A stretch of DNA of 32,825 nt from contig CACJYH010000008.1 of NCBI GenBank assembly GCA_902597695.1, forward strand, positions 1-32,825, given 5' to 3'. Below are positions 12,605 through 20,280 of this stretch, one piece after another (position 1 is the first letter of the stretch; every line of letters starts with the position of its first letter). The translations under genes were made by a program, and so were the position numbers. The notes under the pieces are model-generated. The model worked only from the letters and a program-made list of their open reading frames with translations. It searched no databases and was not told the DNA's origin. Source of the stretch: an uncultured Pelagibacteraceae bacterium. GTDB lineage: Bacteria; Pseudomonadota; Alphaproteobacteria; Pelagibacterales; Pelagibacteraceae.

Positions 12605-12624
12605 CTTAAAAATTTCCTGTTAAT

Positions 12625-12990
12625 TTATTTAAGTTCTACTTTTGCCCCTGCAGCTTCTAGCTTAGCTTTAATTTCTTCTGCCTCTTTTTTAGGTACACCA
12701 GCTTTTACCTCTTTAGGTGCACCCTCCACCAAGTCTTTTGCTTCTTTAAGACCAAGAGAAGTTGCTGCTCTAACTTCTTTAATTACGTTAATCTTTTTAT
12801 CACCCGCAGAGACAAGCATGATAGAAAAGTCATCTTTATCTTCTGCTGCTGCCGCTGCCCCTGCTGCTGCTGGAGCTGCTGCCGCCATTGGCGTGACACC
12901 CCATTTTTCCTCTAGTTGTTTTGAAAGATCTGCTGCTTCAGCAACAGTCAAGCTTGATAAGTCTTCTATAATTTTATTTAGGTCTGGCAT
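12625..12990 (-). CDS. rplL: 50S ribosomal protein L7/L12
   Basis: L7/L12 is the multicopy stalk protein that recruits translational GTPases. The 121-residue product has an N-terminal dimerisation helix region ([20 protein letters not shown]), an alanine-rich hinge around residues 35-50, and the C-terminal domain with [20 protein letters not shown] and [13 protein letters not shown]. The hinge is encoded by an unusually GC-rich run of GCN codons near 12840-12890, due to amino-acid composition and not to transfer. It starts 3 bases after rplJ. Confidence 0.98.
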   Translation of the reverse strand: MPDLNKIIEDLSSLTVAEAADLSKQLEEKWGVTPMAAAAPAAAGAAAAAEDKDDFSIMLVSAGDKKINVIKEVRAATSLGLKEAKDLVEGAPKEVKAGVPKKEAEEIKAKLEAAGAKVELK

Positions 12991-12993
12991 AAT

Positions 12994-13515
12994 TTACTCT
13001 TTAGGTTGTGTTTCAGAATTTTCTGGAGGTAAACTACTCATTTTTTCCGATCGTGCAAGCAAAATACTTACTAATTTTGATGCAGATGCATTCAAAATAC
13101 CCACAATATTAGCCCTTGCTTCATCCAAGGTAGGTAAATTTGCGACATTCATTACTCCAGCTTGGTCAAGAATTTCATTTTCCATCATTCCACCGATCAG
13201 TTTCAGATTCTCATTATCTTTTGCAAACTTGGATAAAATTCGAGCTGACATGATTGCATCTTCTCCAAATGCAACAGCTGTTGGGCCAGTAAATAAATTT
13301 GATAAATCTTTACACTTAGTTTTTTCCAATGCTAATTTCGTAATTCTGTTTTTTGTAATTTTAAAGATTATTCCATGTTCTCTCATTTTTGATCTTAATT
13401 CATCTAATTGTGTCATTGTCAGACCTTGATAATGAGTAACCATAACCGCTTTACTATTCTCAAATTGCGTTGTCATTTCAGCGATATAGTTTTTCTTTTG
13501 CTCTTTATTCATCAT
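12994..13515 (-). CDS. rplJ: 50S ribosomal protein L10
   Basis: L10 anchors the L7/L12 dimers to the stalk base. The 173-residue product starts MMNKEQKKNYIAEMTTQFEN and contains VMVTHYQGLTMTQLDELR, KITKNRITKLAL and FTGPTAVAFGED, all usual L10 segments. A second ATG follows immediately, so the exact start could be one codon later. It begins 3 bases after rplA, so the long L10-binding leader known from E. coli is absent at this place. Confidence 0.96.
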   Translation of the reverse strand: MMNKEQKKNYIAEMTTQFENSKAVMVTHYQGLTMTQLDELRSKMREHGIIFKITKNRITKLALEKTKCKDLSNLFTGPTAVAFGEDAIMSARILSKFAKDNENLKLIGGMMENEILDQAGVMNVANLPTLDEARANIVGILNASASKLVSILLARSEKMSSLPPENSETQPKE

Positions 13516-13518
13516 AAC

Positions 13519-14208
13519 TTAAATATTTTTTCCTAATTTTAATCTATATGAAACACCCATTGTTGATGTTAAAAATACTGATCTTATCAGATCACCTTTT
13601 ACTTTATTATTTGATTTTTCTTTCTCGAGTGTATCTATAACAGTATTAAAATTTTTAATTAACTTTTCATCACTGAAAGATTTTTTTCCTATACTTACAC
13701 CAATATTTCCATCTTTATCATTTCTAATTTCTGCTTGACCTGATTTTGCATCTGAAATTGCTGTTTTTAAATTTTCAGTCACAGTTCCTAACTTTGGATT
13801 AGGCATTAAACCTTTTGGTCCCAATACTTTTCCTAATTTCGATAATTTAATCATCATAGATGGAGTACAAATCAATTTTTCAAAATTCATTTCACCATTT
13901 TTAATTTTTTCGATAAATTCATCACCACCTACAATATCAGCACCAGCACTTTTTGCTTCATCAGATTTTGTATCCTCACATACGACAGCGACTTTTATCT
14001 TTTTACCAGCTCCACCAGGAAGATTTACTACAGTCCTAATATTTATTTCATTTTTTTTTTGTTTATTGTTAATCTGAAAACTTAAATCAACCGACTCATC
14101 AAATTTAGTTGTACAATTTTTTTTAACTGCTGGAAGTAATTTTTCAATCACTTCAGATGGAAGTTCTAGAGTTTTTTCTGGAAGTTTCTTAAATCTTTTT
14201 GAAGACAT
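13519..14208 (-). CDS. rplA: 50S ribosomal protein L1
   Basis: L1 forms the mobile stalk that guides E-site tRNA out of the ribosome, and in many bacteria represses its own operon. The 229-residue product has the signatures NLPGGAGKKIKVAVVCED, GADIVGGDEFIEKI and LGKVLGPKGLMPNPKLGTV, with the second domain around residues 70-155. A run of ten A in the coding strand (14051-14060, within residues QKKN near 50) stays in frame. The gene begins 2 bases after rplK. Confidence 0.97.
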   Translation of the reverse strand: MSSKRFKKLPEKTLELPSEVIEKLLPAVKKNCTTKFDESVDLSFQINNKQKKNEINIRTVVNLPGGAGKKIKVAVVCEDTKSDEAKSAGADIVGGDEFIEKIKNGEMNFEKLICTPSMMIKLSKLGKVLGPKGLMPNPKLGTVTENLKTAISDAKSGQAEIRNDKDGNIGVSIGKKSFSDEKLIKNFNTVIDTLEKEKSNNKVKGDLIRSVFLTSTMGVSYRLKLGKNI

Positions 14209-14210
14209 AA

Positions 14211-14642
14211 TTAATCTTTAACCTCAATACCCATTGATCTTGCAGAACCAGCAATTATTTTGACCGCTTGATCTAAATCAAGAGCATTCAAATCCTCCAT
14301 TTTTTGTTTAGCAATTTCTTCAGCTTGTTTTTTTGTTATTGATGCAACAATATTTCGGCCAGGTTCTTTAGAACCACTCTTTAATTTTGCAGCTTCTCTT
14401 ATAAAGAAAGAGGCTGGTGGTGATTTAATTTTAAAATCAAATTTTTTATCTTTGTAAACAGTAATTTCAACTGGTACAGGCTTGCCAGCTAATTTTTTAG
14501 TTTTATCATTAAACGCTTTACAAAATTCCATGATGTTTACACCACGTTGCCCTAATGCTGGCCCAACTGGCGGAGCGGGATTAGCTTGACCACCTTTAAT
14601 CTGTAATTTTATAAAACCACTAATTTCTTTTTTAGCTGCCAT
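14211..14642 (-). CDS. rplK: 50S ribosomal protein L11
   Basis: L11 with 23S rRNA forms the GTPase-associated centre and is needed for RelA activation in many bacteria. The 143-residue product has the N-terminal [20 protein letters not shown] (residues 12-31, the proline-rich thiopeptide-site region), then [16 protein letters not shown] and the C-terminal RNA-binding domain ending [15 protein letters not shown]. It lies 4 bases after nusG, so no separate L1-responsive leader is present. Confidence 0.98.
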   Translation of the reverse strand: MAAKKEISGFIKLQIKGGQANPAPPVGPALGQRGVNIMEFCKAFNDKTKKLAGKPVPVEITVYKDKKFDFKIKSPPASFFIREAAKLKSGSKEPGRNIVASITKKQAEEIAKQKMEDLNALDLDQAVKIIAGSARSMGIEVKD

Positions 14643-14646
14643 AAAT

Positions 14647-15177
14647 CTAACTTACTTTCTCCACTTGATTATATTCTAAATCAACTGGTGTTGGCCTTCC
14701 AAATATAGAAACTGACACCTTAAGTCTAGACTTTTCTTCATCAATTTCCTCAACCATTCCACTAAATGATGCAAAAGGTCCATCAATTACCTGTACTTTT
14801 TCACCAACTGCATACTCTATCGCTGATTTTGGTTGAGCAACTCCATCTTTTATTTGACCTAAAATTTTATCAATTTCTTTATCAGATACAGGGACGGGCA
14901 TACCTTTCGTCCCTAAAAAACCACTGACACGTTTAATATTTTTGATCATATGATAAATATCATTATCCATCTCACTCTTAATTAGAACATAACCTGGAAA
15001 ATATTTTTTTTTTCTTTGAATTCTTTTGCCTCTTTTCACCTCAGTCACATCATGAGTCGGAACAATAATTTCCTCAAATTTTTCTGAAATTTTAGCCTTA
15101 ACTGCTTCTTCTTTTATAAGTCCTGCGACTTTGTTTTCAAAACTAGAATGAGATTGAACTATGTACCAATTTTTCAT
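14647..15177 (-). CDS. nusG: Transcription antitermination factor NusG
   Basis: NusG binds RNA polymerase through its NGN domain and binds Rho or S10 through its KOW domain. The 176-residue product starts [17 protein letters not shown]. It has the NGN segment [20 protein letters not shown] and the KOW segment [22 protein letters not shown] (about residues 125-146). Length and domain order are normal. Its ATG shares one base with the secE stop (TAATG), implying coupled translation in the conserved secE-nusG pair. Confidence 0.98.
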   Translation of the reverse strand: MKNWYIVQSHSSFENKVAGLIKEEAVKAKISEKFEEIIVPTHDVTEVKRGKRIQRKKKYFPGYVLIKSEMDNDIYHMIKNIKRVSGFLGTKGMPVPVSDKEIDKILGQIKDGVAQPKSAIEYAVGEKVQVIDGPFASFSGMVEEIDEEKSRLKVSVSIFGRPTPVDLEYNQVEKVS

Positions 15178-15368
15178 TAAATGCTCAGTTTAAGTAATAG
15201 TTCTAAGAAAAATTTTAAAACCTGATCTAACAATAAAAAAAATAAAGACATCACTACTGCCATTGCAAAAACCATTAATGCACCTTGGAGCGTCTCTTTA
15301 CCTGTGGGCCAAGAAACTTTAAATGCTTCCTGTTTTACTTCCTGTATAAATTTAATCGGGTTCTTCAT
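15177..15368 (-). CDS. secE: Preprotein translocase subunit SecE
   Basis: SecE clamps SecY in the protein-export channel. The 63-residue product is the short single-helix form found in most bacteria. An amphipathic N-terminal part (FIQEVKQEAFKVSWPTGKET, residues 7-26) carries the conserved W-P pair and is followed by one membrane helix (about residues 29-52). It lies between tRNA-Trp and nusG, the usual tuf-trpT-secE-nusG order. The ATG is 17 bases after the tRNA CCA with no clear Shine-Dalgarno sequence. Confidence 0.96.
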   Translation of the reverse strand: MKNPIKFIQEVKQEAFKVSWPTGKETLQGALMVFAMAVVMSLFFLLLDQVLKFFLELLLKLSI

Positions 15369-15385
15369 ATTTATTTATTTCATAT

Positions 15386-15461
15386 TGGCAGGAGCGGAGG
15401 GACTCGAACCCTCAGCCTCCGGTTTTGGAGACCGGCGCTCTACCAATTGAGCTACACTCCT
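15386..15461 (-). tRNA. tRNA-Trp (anticodon CCA)
   Basis: The minus strand folds into a 76-base cloverleaf. The acceptor stem AGGAGTG pairs with CGCTCCT, the D arm reads GCTC-AATTGGTA-GAGC, and the anticodon loop CTCCAAA holds CCA. The T arm contains GGTTCGAGTCC. The discriminator base is G and the terminal CCA is encoded. It lies 9 bases after tuf and 17 before secE, so it is probably cut out of their shared transcript. Confidence 0.97.
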
Positions 15462-15470
15462 ATATAGAGT

Positions 15471-16661
15471 TTACTCTATAATTTTAGTTACTACACCAGC
15501 TCCAACAGTTCTTCCACCCTCACGAATAGCAAAGTTTAATTTCTCTGACATTGCAATTGGTGTAATTAATTTAACTGTAAATTTAGCATCATCACCAGGC
15601 ATAACCATTTCAGTTCCAGCTGGTAACTCTACCTCTCCAGTTACATCTGTAGTTCTAAAATAAAATTGTGGTCTATACTTTGTGAAAAAAGGTGTGTGTC
15701 TTCCACCTTCTTCTTTTTTAAGTACATACGCTTGAGCTTCAAATTTAGTATGTGGCGTAACAGATCCTGGTTTACAAAGAACTTGTCCTCTTTCAATGTC
15801 AGTTCTTTCTACACCTCTTAAAAGTACTCCAACGTTATCTCCAGCTTCACCAGAATCTAGAAGTTTTCTAAACATTTCAACACCAGTACAAACTGATTTT
15901 TTTGTTTCTCTAATACCGACTATCTCAAGTTCATCTCCTGTTTTTAGTACACCAGACTCAACTCTTCCAGTCGCAACTGTTCCTCTTCCTGAAATTGAGA
16001 AAACATCTTCTACTGGCATTAAGAAATCTTTATCTTTTGGTCTGTCTGGTTGTGGAATAAACTCATCTACATTCTTCATCAATTCTAAAATTGAATTTTT
16101 TCCAATTTCATCATCTCTTCCTTCAACAGCAGCTAATGCAGAACCTTTAGCTATAGGAGTTTTGTCACCAGGGAACTTATATGAAGTTAATAATTCTTTA
16201 ATCTCTTCTTCGACTAGATCAATCATTTCTTTATCATCAACCTGATCTACTTTATTTAAGTAAACACAGATGGCAGGAACACCAACTTGTCTTGCTAAAA
16301 GTATGTGCTCTCTTGTTTGAGGCATAGGACCATCAGCAGCATTAACAACTAAAATCGCACCATCCATCTGTGCTGCACCTGTAATCATATTCTTCACATA
16401 GTCAGCGTGACCTGGACAGTCCACGTGCGCATAGTGTCTTTTTTCAGTTTCATATTCAACGTGTGCTGTTGAAATTGTAATACCTCTCTCTTTCTCCTCT
16501 GGAGCTTTATCAATTTGATCATAAGCAACAGCCTGCGCTCCACCAGTTTCAGATAAAACTTTAGTGATTGCAGCAGTTAGAGTTGTTTTACCATGATCGA
16601 CATGCCCGATTGTTCCAATGTTACAATGCGGTTTATTTCTTACAAATTTTTCTTTTGACAT
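15471..16661 (-). CDS. tuf: Elongation factor Tu
   Basis: EF-Tu delivers aminoacyl-tRNA to the ribosome. The 396-residue product has the G-domain motifs GHVDHGKT (residues 19-26), RGITIS (59-64), DCPGH (81-85) and NKVD (136-139). Domains 2 and 3 are complete, with [11 protein letters not shown] and the C-terminal [19 protein letters not shown] lies 10 bases before the ATG. This is the only tuf in the window; the position after fusA where many proteobacteria have a second copy is empty. Confidence 0.98.
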   Translation of the reverse strand: MSKEKFVRNKPHCNIGTIGHVDHGKTTLTAAITKVLSETGGAQAVAYDQIDKAPEEKERGITISTAHVEYETEKRHYAHVDCPGHADYVKNMITGAAQMDGAILVVNAADGPMPQTREHILLARQVGVPAICVYLNKVDQVDDKEMIDLVEEEIKELLTSYKFPGDKTPIAKGSALAAVEGRDDEIGKNSILELMKNVDEFIPQPDRPKDKDFLMPVEDVFSISGRGTVATGRVESGVLKTGDELEIVGIRETKKSVCTGVEMFRKLLDSGEAGDNVGVLLRGVERTDIERGQVLCKPGSVTPHTKFEAQAYVLKKEEGGRHTPFFTKYRPQFYFRTTDVTGEVELPAGTEMVMPGDDAKFTVKLITPIAMSEKLNFAIREGGRTVGAGVVTKIIE

Positions 16662-16707
16662 TACTAATTTTCCTCACTTTTTATTTTTTTATAAACTAAA
16701 TTTATCT

Positions 16708-16781
16708 TGGAGCGGGTAAAGGGAATCGAACCCTTACATCCAGCTTGGAAGGCTAGCGTTCTACCATTGAACTACACCCGC
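16708..16781 (-). tRNA. tRNA-Gly (anticodon TCC)
   Basis: The minus strand forms a 74-base cloverleaf. The acceptor stem GCGGGTG pairs with TACCCGC, allowing one G-T pair. The D arm is GTTC-AATGGTA-GAAC, the anticodon loop CTTCCAA holds TCC, and the T arm contains GGGTTCGATTCCC. CCA is encoded. It sits between tRNA-Tyr and tuf in the same direction, as in several proteobacteria, and is probably processed from a common tRNA-tuf precursor. Confidence 0.96.
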
Positions 16782-16825
16782 ACAACCCCAAGAGTAACAC
16801 TCCAGTATTGCCTAAAACTATTGAA

Positions 16826-16911
16826 TGGTGGAGGGGGAAAGATTCGAACTTTCGAAGACCGAAGTCAACGGGTTTACAGCCCGCCCCATTTGACCGCTCT
16901 GGAACCCCTCC
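16826..16911 (-). tRNA. tRNA-Tyr (anticodon GTA)
   Basis: This is an 86-base class II tRNA with a long variable arm. The acceptor stem GGAGGGG pairs with CCCCTCC, the anticodon loop CTGTAAA holds GTA, the variable arm is around TTGACTTCGGTC, and the T arm has GTTCGAATC. CCA is encoded. It is the first gene of the tRNA-Tyr, tRNA-Gly, tuf, tRNA-Trp series and follows a likely promoter and a short leader hairpin. Confidence 0.96.
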
Positions 16912-16914
16912 CTT

Positions 16915-16930
16915 AGGGGAAGTGTCCCCT
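16915..16930 (-). other. Leader hairpin just upstream of tRNA-Tyr
   Basis: AGGGGA, four loop bases, TCCCCT forms a perfect 6-bp stem, GC-rich against the AT-rich background. It ends 3 bases before the mature 5' end of tRNA-Tyr. It could guide RNase P or keep the CCCCT strand from pairing with the tRNA's own GGAGGGG acceptor strand. There is no downstream T run, so a terminator is unlikely. Confidence 0.4.
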
Positions 16931-16959
16931 TGTTCAATAAAGCTTCAAACAACAAGCGT

Positions 16960-16987
16960 TTTATATATTTTATTTGTCTAAATGCAA
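16960..16987 (-). promoter_or_regulatory. Candidate promoter for tRNA-Tyr, tRNA-Gly and tuf
   Basis: The minus strand shows TTGCAT (16987-16982), 16 bases, then TATAAA (16965-16960). A start near 16953 would place tRNA-Tyr about 42 bases downstream. The region has to serve a highly expressed tRNA-tuf unit, and this is the best -35/-10 pair in the 130-base divergent gap with rlmB. The -35 box is a poor match, so confidence is moderate. Confidence 0.4.
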
Positions 16988-17041
16988 CACGTGATTTAAT
17001 GGGAAAATATTTGAAAAAACGTGTAAAACAAAGGAAATTTT

Positions 17042-17788
17042 ATGAATAAATCATCTTTTTTTATCATTGGACAACATGCTGTAATTGAGGCTCTTCGTAA
17101 CCCTAAAAGAAAAGTTTTAAGAGTATTTTTAACTGAGGAAAGTAAGAAAAATATTCATAAAAAAAGTCCCAATAAAAACTTATTAAATGATGTCAAAGTA
17201 TATTTTAAAACAAAAAAAGAACTTGATAAGTATAGCACTAAGGAAAATTTACAACATCAAGGATATGTTGCAGAAGTTGAACACATTCAAAAACCAATTC
17301 TTAAAGAATACATCAAAGAAAAGAATGATGTTACATTAATTTGTCTTGATGGTGTAACAGATCCAAGAAATATAGGATCTTTGATAAGAAGTGCTGCCTC
17401 TTTTAATATTGATGGATTAATTATTAAAGAAAGAAACTTTCCTTGCGAAAGTAAACTTATGTATAAAGCTGCAAGCGGAGCAATTGAATATATTAACATT
17501 TTTGAAGTTTCTAATATCAATTCAACACTGAAAAATCTTAAAGAAAAAAATTTTTGGGTATATGGCTTCGATGGTGATGGGAAAAAAGATTTTACTGATA
17601 TTGAGTGGAAAGGAAATAACATATTATTATTTGGATCAGAAGGATCTGGTATGCACAAACACACATCTAAATATGCAGATTTTTTAGTAAAGATTGAGAT
17701 AAATGAAAAAATTGAGAGCCTGAATATATCAAATAGTGCTGCTATTGTATTTCATCATTTAAGTTATCTAAAAAAAAGAGTTGATTAA
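17042..17788 (+). CDS. rlmB: 23S rRNA (guanosine-2'-O)-methyltransferase RlmB (SpoU/TrmH family)
   Basis: RlmB methylates a guanosine 2'-OH in 23S rRNA domain V using S-adenosylmethionine and belongs to the knotted SPOUT fold. The 248-residue product has an N-terminal substrate-binding domain beginning FFIIGQHAVIEALRNPKRK. The three SpoU motifs are GVTDPRNIGSLIRSA (about residues 104-118), LLFGSEGSGM (about 200-209) and ESLNISNSAAI (about 223-233). The Shine-Dalgarno AAGGA at 17031-17035 supports the start. A TrmH-type tRNA methyltransferase is possible, but the N-terminal domain favours RlmB. tRNA-Thr lies 29 bases downstream on the same strand. Confidence 0.88.
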   Translation: MNKSSFFIIGQHAVIEALRNPKRKVLRVFLTEESKKNIHKKSPNKNLLNDVKVYFKTKKELDKYSTKENLQHQGYVAEVEHIQKPILKEYIKEKNDVTLICLDGVTDPRNIGSLIRSAASFNIDGLIIKERNFPCESKLMYKAASGAIEYINIFEVSNINSTLKNLKEKNFWVYGFDGDGKKDFTDIEWKGNNILLFGSEGSGMHKHTSKYADFLVKIEINEKIESLNISNSAAIVFHHLSYLKKRVD

Positions 17789-17817
17789 TCAATAAATAAT
17801 TAATAGTTATTGCGCAT

Positions 17818-17893
17818 GCCCTTGTAGCTCAGCTGGTAGAGCAATTGATTTGTAATCAATAGGTCCGCGGTTCGAATCCGTGCGGGGGCACCA
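17818..17893 (+). tRNA. tRNA-Thr (anticodon TGT)
   Basis: A 76-base cloverleaf on the plus strand. GCCCTTG pairs with CGGGGGC with two G-T pairs, the D arm is GCTC-AGCTGGTA-GAGC, the anticodon loop TTTGTAA holds TGT, and the T arm has GGTTCGAATCC. CCA is encoded. The last base of CCA (17893) touches the last base of the nadK stop codon on the opposite strand (17894), leaving no intergenic base. Confidence 0.96.
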
Positions 17894-18664
17894 TCAAGAA
17901 GTTTCTTTTCTCAATTGTTCTATTTTAATTTTCTTTTGCAAACTTCTGTTTCTATCATAAAGAAGATTAAATTTAATTTTTTGATTAGTTTTCACTATAA
18001 TATTTTTTGCATTTCTAACCTCAATATTATCAGCAACAGCAGAAATTGGTCTTTTTTTTGAATTTAAGTTTTTGATATTTATTTTCGACTTATCACTTAC
18101 AATTTTACCTTTCCATCTTCTTGGTCTAAATGGACTTATTGGTGATATAGATAATCTTTTTGAATTCAAACTTAATATAGGTCCGTGAACTGATAAATTA
18201 TAAGCAGTGCTTCCAGCAGGTGTGGAAACCAGCACACCATCAGAGACAAGTTTTTTTATAACTTGTTTAGAACCATGATAAATAGACAAAGAAGCTGCTT
18301 GCCTACTTTGTCTTAGAATTGAAACTTCATTTATAGCTATATGTTTTTTAGTTTGATTTTTGTTATTTCTAACAATCATTTCTAACGGAGAGATTGTTAT
18401 CATTTTTGCTTTATGTAAATTGCTTATGACATTTTTGGAAGAAAATTTATTCATTAAAAATCCATAACTCCCAGAATTTACACCATAAAAAAACTTTTTT
18501 GATTTTCTATTCTTTTTTAGTGTTTGCAACATGAAACCATCACCACCAATAACAATTGTAATATTGGATCTTTTAACTTTATTTTGATTAATTTTTTTTT
18601 GGATTGCTGATTTTATTTTTAAAGATTTTTGGTTTTTATCAGATATGATTTGAACTCTATTCAT
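17894..18664 (-). CDS. nadK: NAD kinase
   Basis: NAD kinase makes NADP from NAD and ATP or polyphosphate in the cytoplasm. The 256-residue product has the GGDG motif (residues 40-43), GVNSGSYGFLMN (61-72), the NE pair (112-113) and the conserved SDGVLVSTPAGSTAYNLS (141-158). It is slightly short compared with typical enzymes of about 290 residues but contains the complete core. The ATG is only 4 bases after the encoded CCA of tRNA-Leu on the same strand. The only Shine-Dalgarno-like sequence, GAGGG at 18678-18674, lies inside the tRNA acceptor stem. Confidence 0.93.
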   Translation of the reverse strand: MNRVQIISDKNQKSLKIKSAIQKKINQNKVKRSNITIVIGGDGFMLQTLKKNRKSKKFFYGVNSGSYGFLMNKFSSKNVISNLHKAKMITISPLEMIVRNNKNQTKKHIAINEVSILRQSRQAASLSIYHGSKQVIKKLVSDGVLVSTPAGSTAYNLSVHGPILSLNSKRLSISPISPFRPRRWKGKIVSDKSKINIKNLNSKKRPISAVADNIEVRNAKNIIVKTNQKIKFNLLYDRNRSLQKKIKIEQLRKETS

Positions 18665-18668
18665 TTAA

Positions 18669-18754
18669 TGGTGCCCTCGGCCAGACTCGAACTGGCACTC
18701 CGCAAGCGGCAAGGATTTTAAGTCCTTTGTGTCTACCAATTTCACCACGAGGGC
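18669..18754 (-). tRNA. tRNA-Leu (anticodon TAA)
   Basis: An 86-base class II tRNA on the minus strand. GCCCTCG pairs with CGAGGGC, the anticodon loop CTTAAAA holds TAA, the variable arm is around TGCCGCTTGCGGA, and the T arm has AGTTCGAGTCT. CCA is encoded. It is immediately followed by nadK, so tRNA and mRNA probably share one primary transcript. Confidence 0.96.
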
Positions 18755-18826
18755 ATTAATGAATTTCATGAGTGTTTATGCTAATATTTATAATTGAACA
18801 AGATGAATAAGTAAATTTTTTTAATT

Positions 18827-20242
18827 TTATCTGCCGTTTTTTATTGGATCTATTAAAAGTTTCTTATGATTATATTTAAATCTATCATAATTATAGTGAA
18901 GTGAATTAAGAACAACTATTCTTGAATTTTCCATATCAATTAAAATTGCTCTTCCTCCATAGCCACCCATTCCAAAAATAACTTTGTCTTTCAGCCCTGG
19001 ATAATCCATATGGAATTGGCCACCGTAAGATTTTGTTCGATTAAAATGAGGTTCATCCATGTGTTTAGTACTTTTTTTGGGCACTCTTCTTTTGTGAATT
19101 TCTTTTAGATATTTACCAACGCAAGTGTCATTTTGATAATCATCCATCATAGCTTTTGCAATTCTCAACCAATCATATCTGCTTACACGTAAATTTGGGT
19201 GTAAGTTTCCGCTCTCTTCTGGTGCATCAGAATTAGAAAATGTGGGAAAAATACTATATTTAATTTTTACCTTATCCACAAAAATTTCATTCAAAAGTTT
19301 TTTATAATCATCACCTGTCTTATACTTTGTATAATTGGTTATAATTTGTGTCATAAATCCATTATAATAATATTTACTTATTGATTTTACTGAGCCTTTT
19401 AAAAAACGGCGGGTAGTTGTATTAATACTGTTATCCTCATAATAAAAATATGGATCTCCCAAAAAAGTTCCATCATTTTTTAAATATTCATCTATATATT
19501 TTTGGTCTCCAGTGCTCATGTTCAAAAAATCAATTAACTTTTGATTGTGATAAAGAGTATTTTCAATTGGAGGCCAATCATTAATTCTTGCGTCAACTCC
19601 TTCGATATATCCACCGCATATAGCATGACCTAAAATATAAGAGGTTATAGACTTCCCCATTGACATTGAATAAAATGGTGTATCATTATCTATAAATTCA
19701 CCAAACCGTTCTTTGGGAGAAATTTCGTCAATTAAAATTTGGCCATCTTGAAAGTATAAATAACTCAATATACCTTTTGTTTTCATTTGTTTTTTTACAA
19801 ATTGATCGTCAATTAAATTGAATTTAAATTCATATGGTTTTTTAGAAGGTTTAATCTCGTAGTTATCTGTCTTCCTAAATGCGTAATTCCATAGATAATA
19901 AATAAGTGTGTCTCTGTTCGGGTTTGATTTAAAAGCAAGATTATTTTTTTTTTTATTCAATTTAAGTTTTAAATTGGTAGGATAAATCAAAGTAACTTTG
20001 CGATCTTTGGTTGGTATTAATTTTCCATCAACTCCAACACATTCGTCCCAATATGATTCAGATGTACAAAGCGATCTATCAAGCACCATATCAAGAGGAT
20101 CACCTGTTTTATCTAAATACTGATCATAACCATTTAAGTTAACCCATTTGGAAAAATCACGTATTTTTCGTTCAAGCTGATCGGCTGATAGCATATGTGG
20201 AAATAAATAACTGAATAAAATGACTAATAAGAGTTTTTTCAT
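18827..20242 (-). CDS. Exported serine hydrolase, beta-lactamase/penicillin-binding-like fold
   Basis: A 471-residue protein with a Sec signal peptide (MKKLLLVILFSYLFPHMLSA, cleavage about residue 20). The SxxK motif of class C beta-lactamase-like hydrolases is S194-M-G-K197, in the context FYSMSMGKSITSYILGHAICGG. A plausible YxN motif is Y292-Y-N294. A glycine-rich strand near 424-430 (GMGGYGG) sits where the third motif is expected. Family members include esterases, peptidases and amide hydrolases, so the substrate cannot be told. There is an extra N-terminal region of about 140 residues with two cysteines (C59, C68). It lies 38 bases after the autotransporter-like gene in the same direction. 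Confidence 0.7.
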   Translation of the reverse strand: MKKLLLVILFSYLFPHMLSADQLERKIRDFSKWVNLNGYDQYLDKTGDPLDMVLDRSLCTSESYWDECVGVDGKLIPTKDRKVTLIYPTNLKLKLNKKKNNLAFKSNPNRDTLIYYLWNYAFRKTDNYEIKPSKKPYEFKFNLIDDQFVKKQMKTKGILSYLYFQDGQILIDEISPKERFGEFIDNDTPFYSMSMGKSITSYILGHAICGGYIEGVDARINDWPPIENTLYHNQKLIDFLNMSTGDQKYIDEYLKNDGTFLGDPYFYYEDNSINTTTRRFLKGSVKSISKYYYNGFMTQIITNYTKYKTGDDYKKLLNEIFVDKVKIKYSIFPTFSNSDAPEESGNLHPNLRVSRYDWLRIAKAMMDDYQNDTCVGKYLKEIHKRRVPKKSTKHMDEPHFNRTKSYGGQFHMDYPGLKDKVIFGMGGYGGRAILIDMENSRIVVLNSLHYNYDRFKYNHKKLLIDPIKNGR

Positions 20243-20280
20243 CAGTATGAATATATGTTATTCTCTCTCTTAATAATAGT

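Noticed and set aside
12840..12890. GC-rich tandem-like repeat
   Set aside because: It is the alanine-rich hinge of L7/L12 and is explained by amino-acid composition.
12818..13429. 203-residue plus-strand open frame opposite rplL and rplJ
   Set aside because: It is antisense to two secure ribosomal genes, low complexity over the alanine hinge, and without a recognisable domain or ribosome site.
16707..16916. Plus-strand open frame across two tRNA genes
   Set aside because: It is covered almost completely by minus-strand tRNA-Gly and tRNA-Tyr, and its peptide is simply translated tRNA complement.
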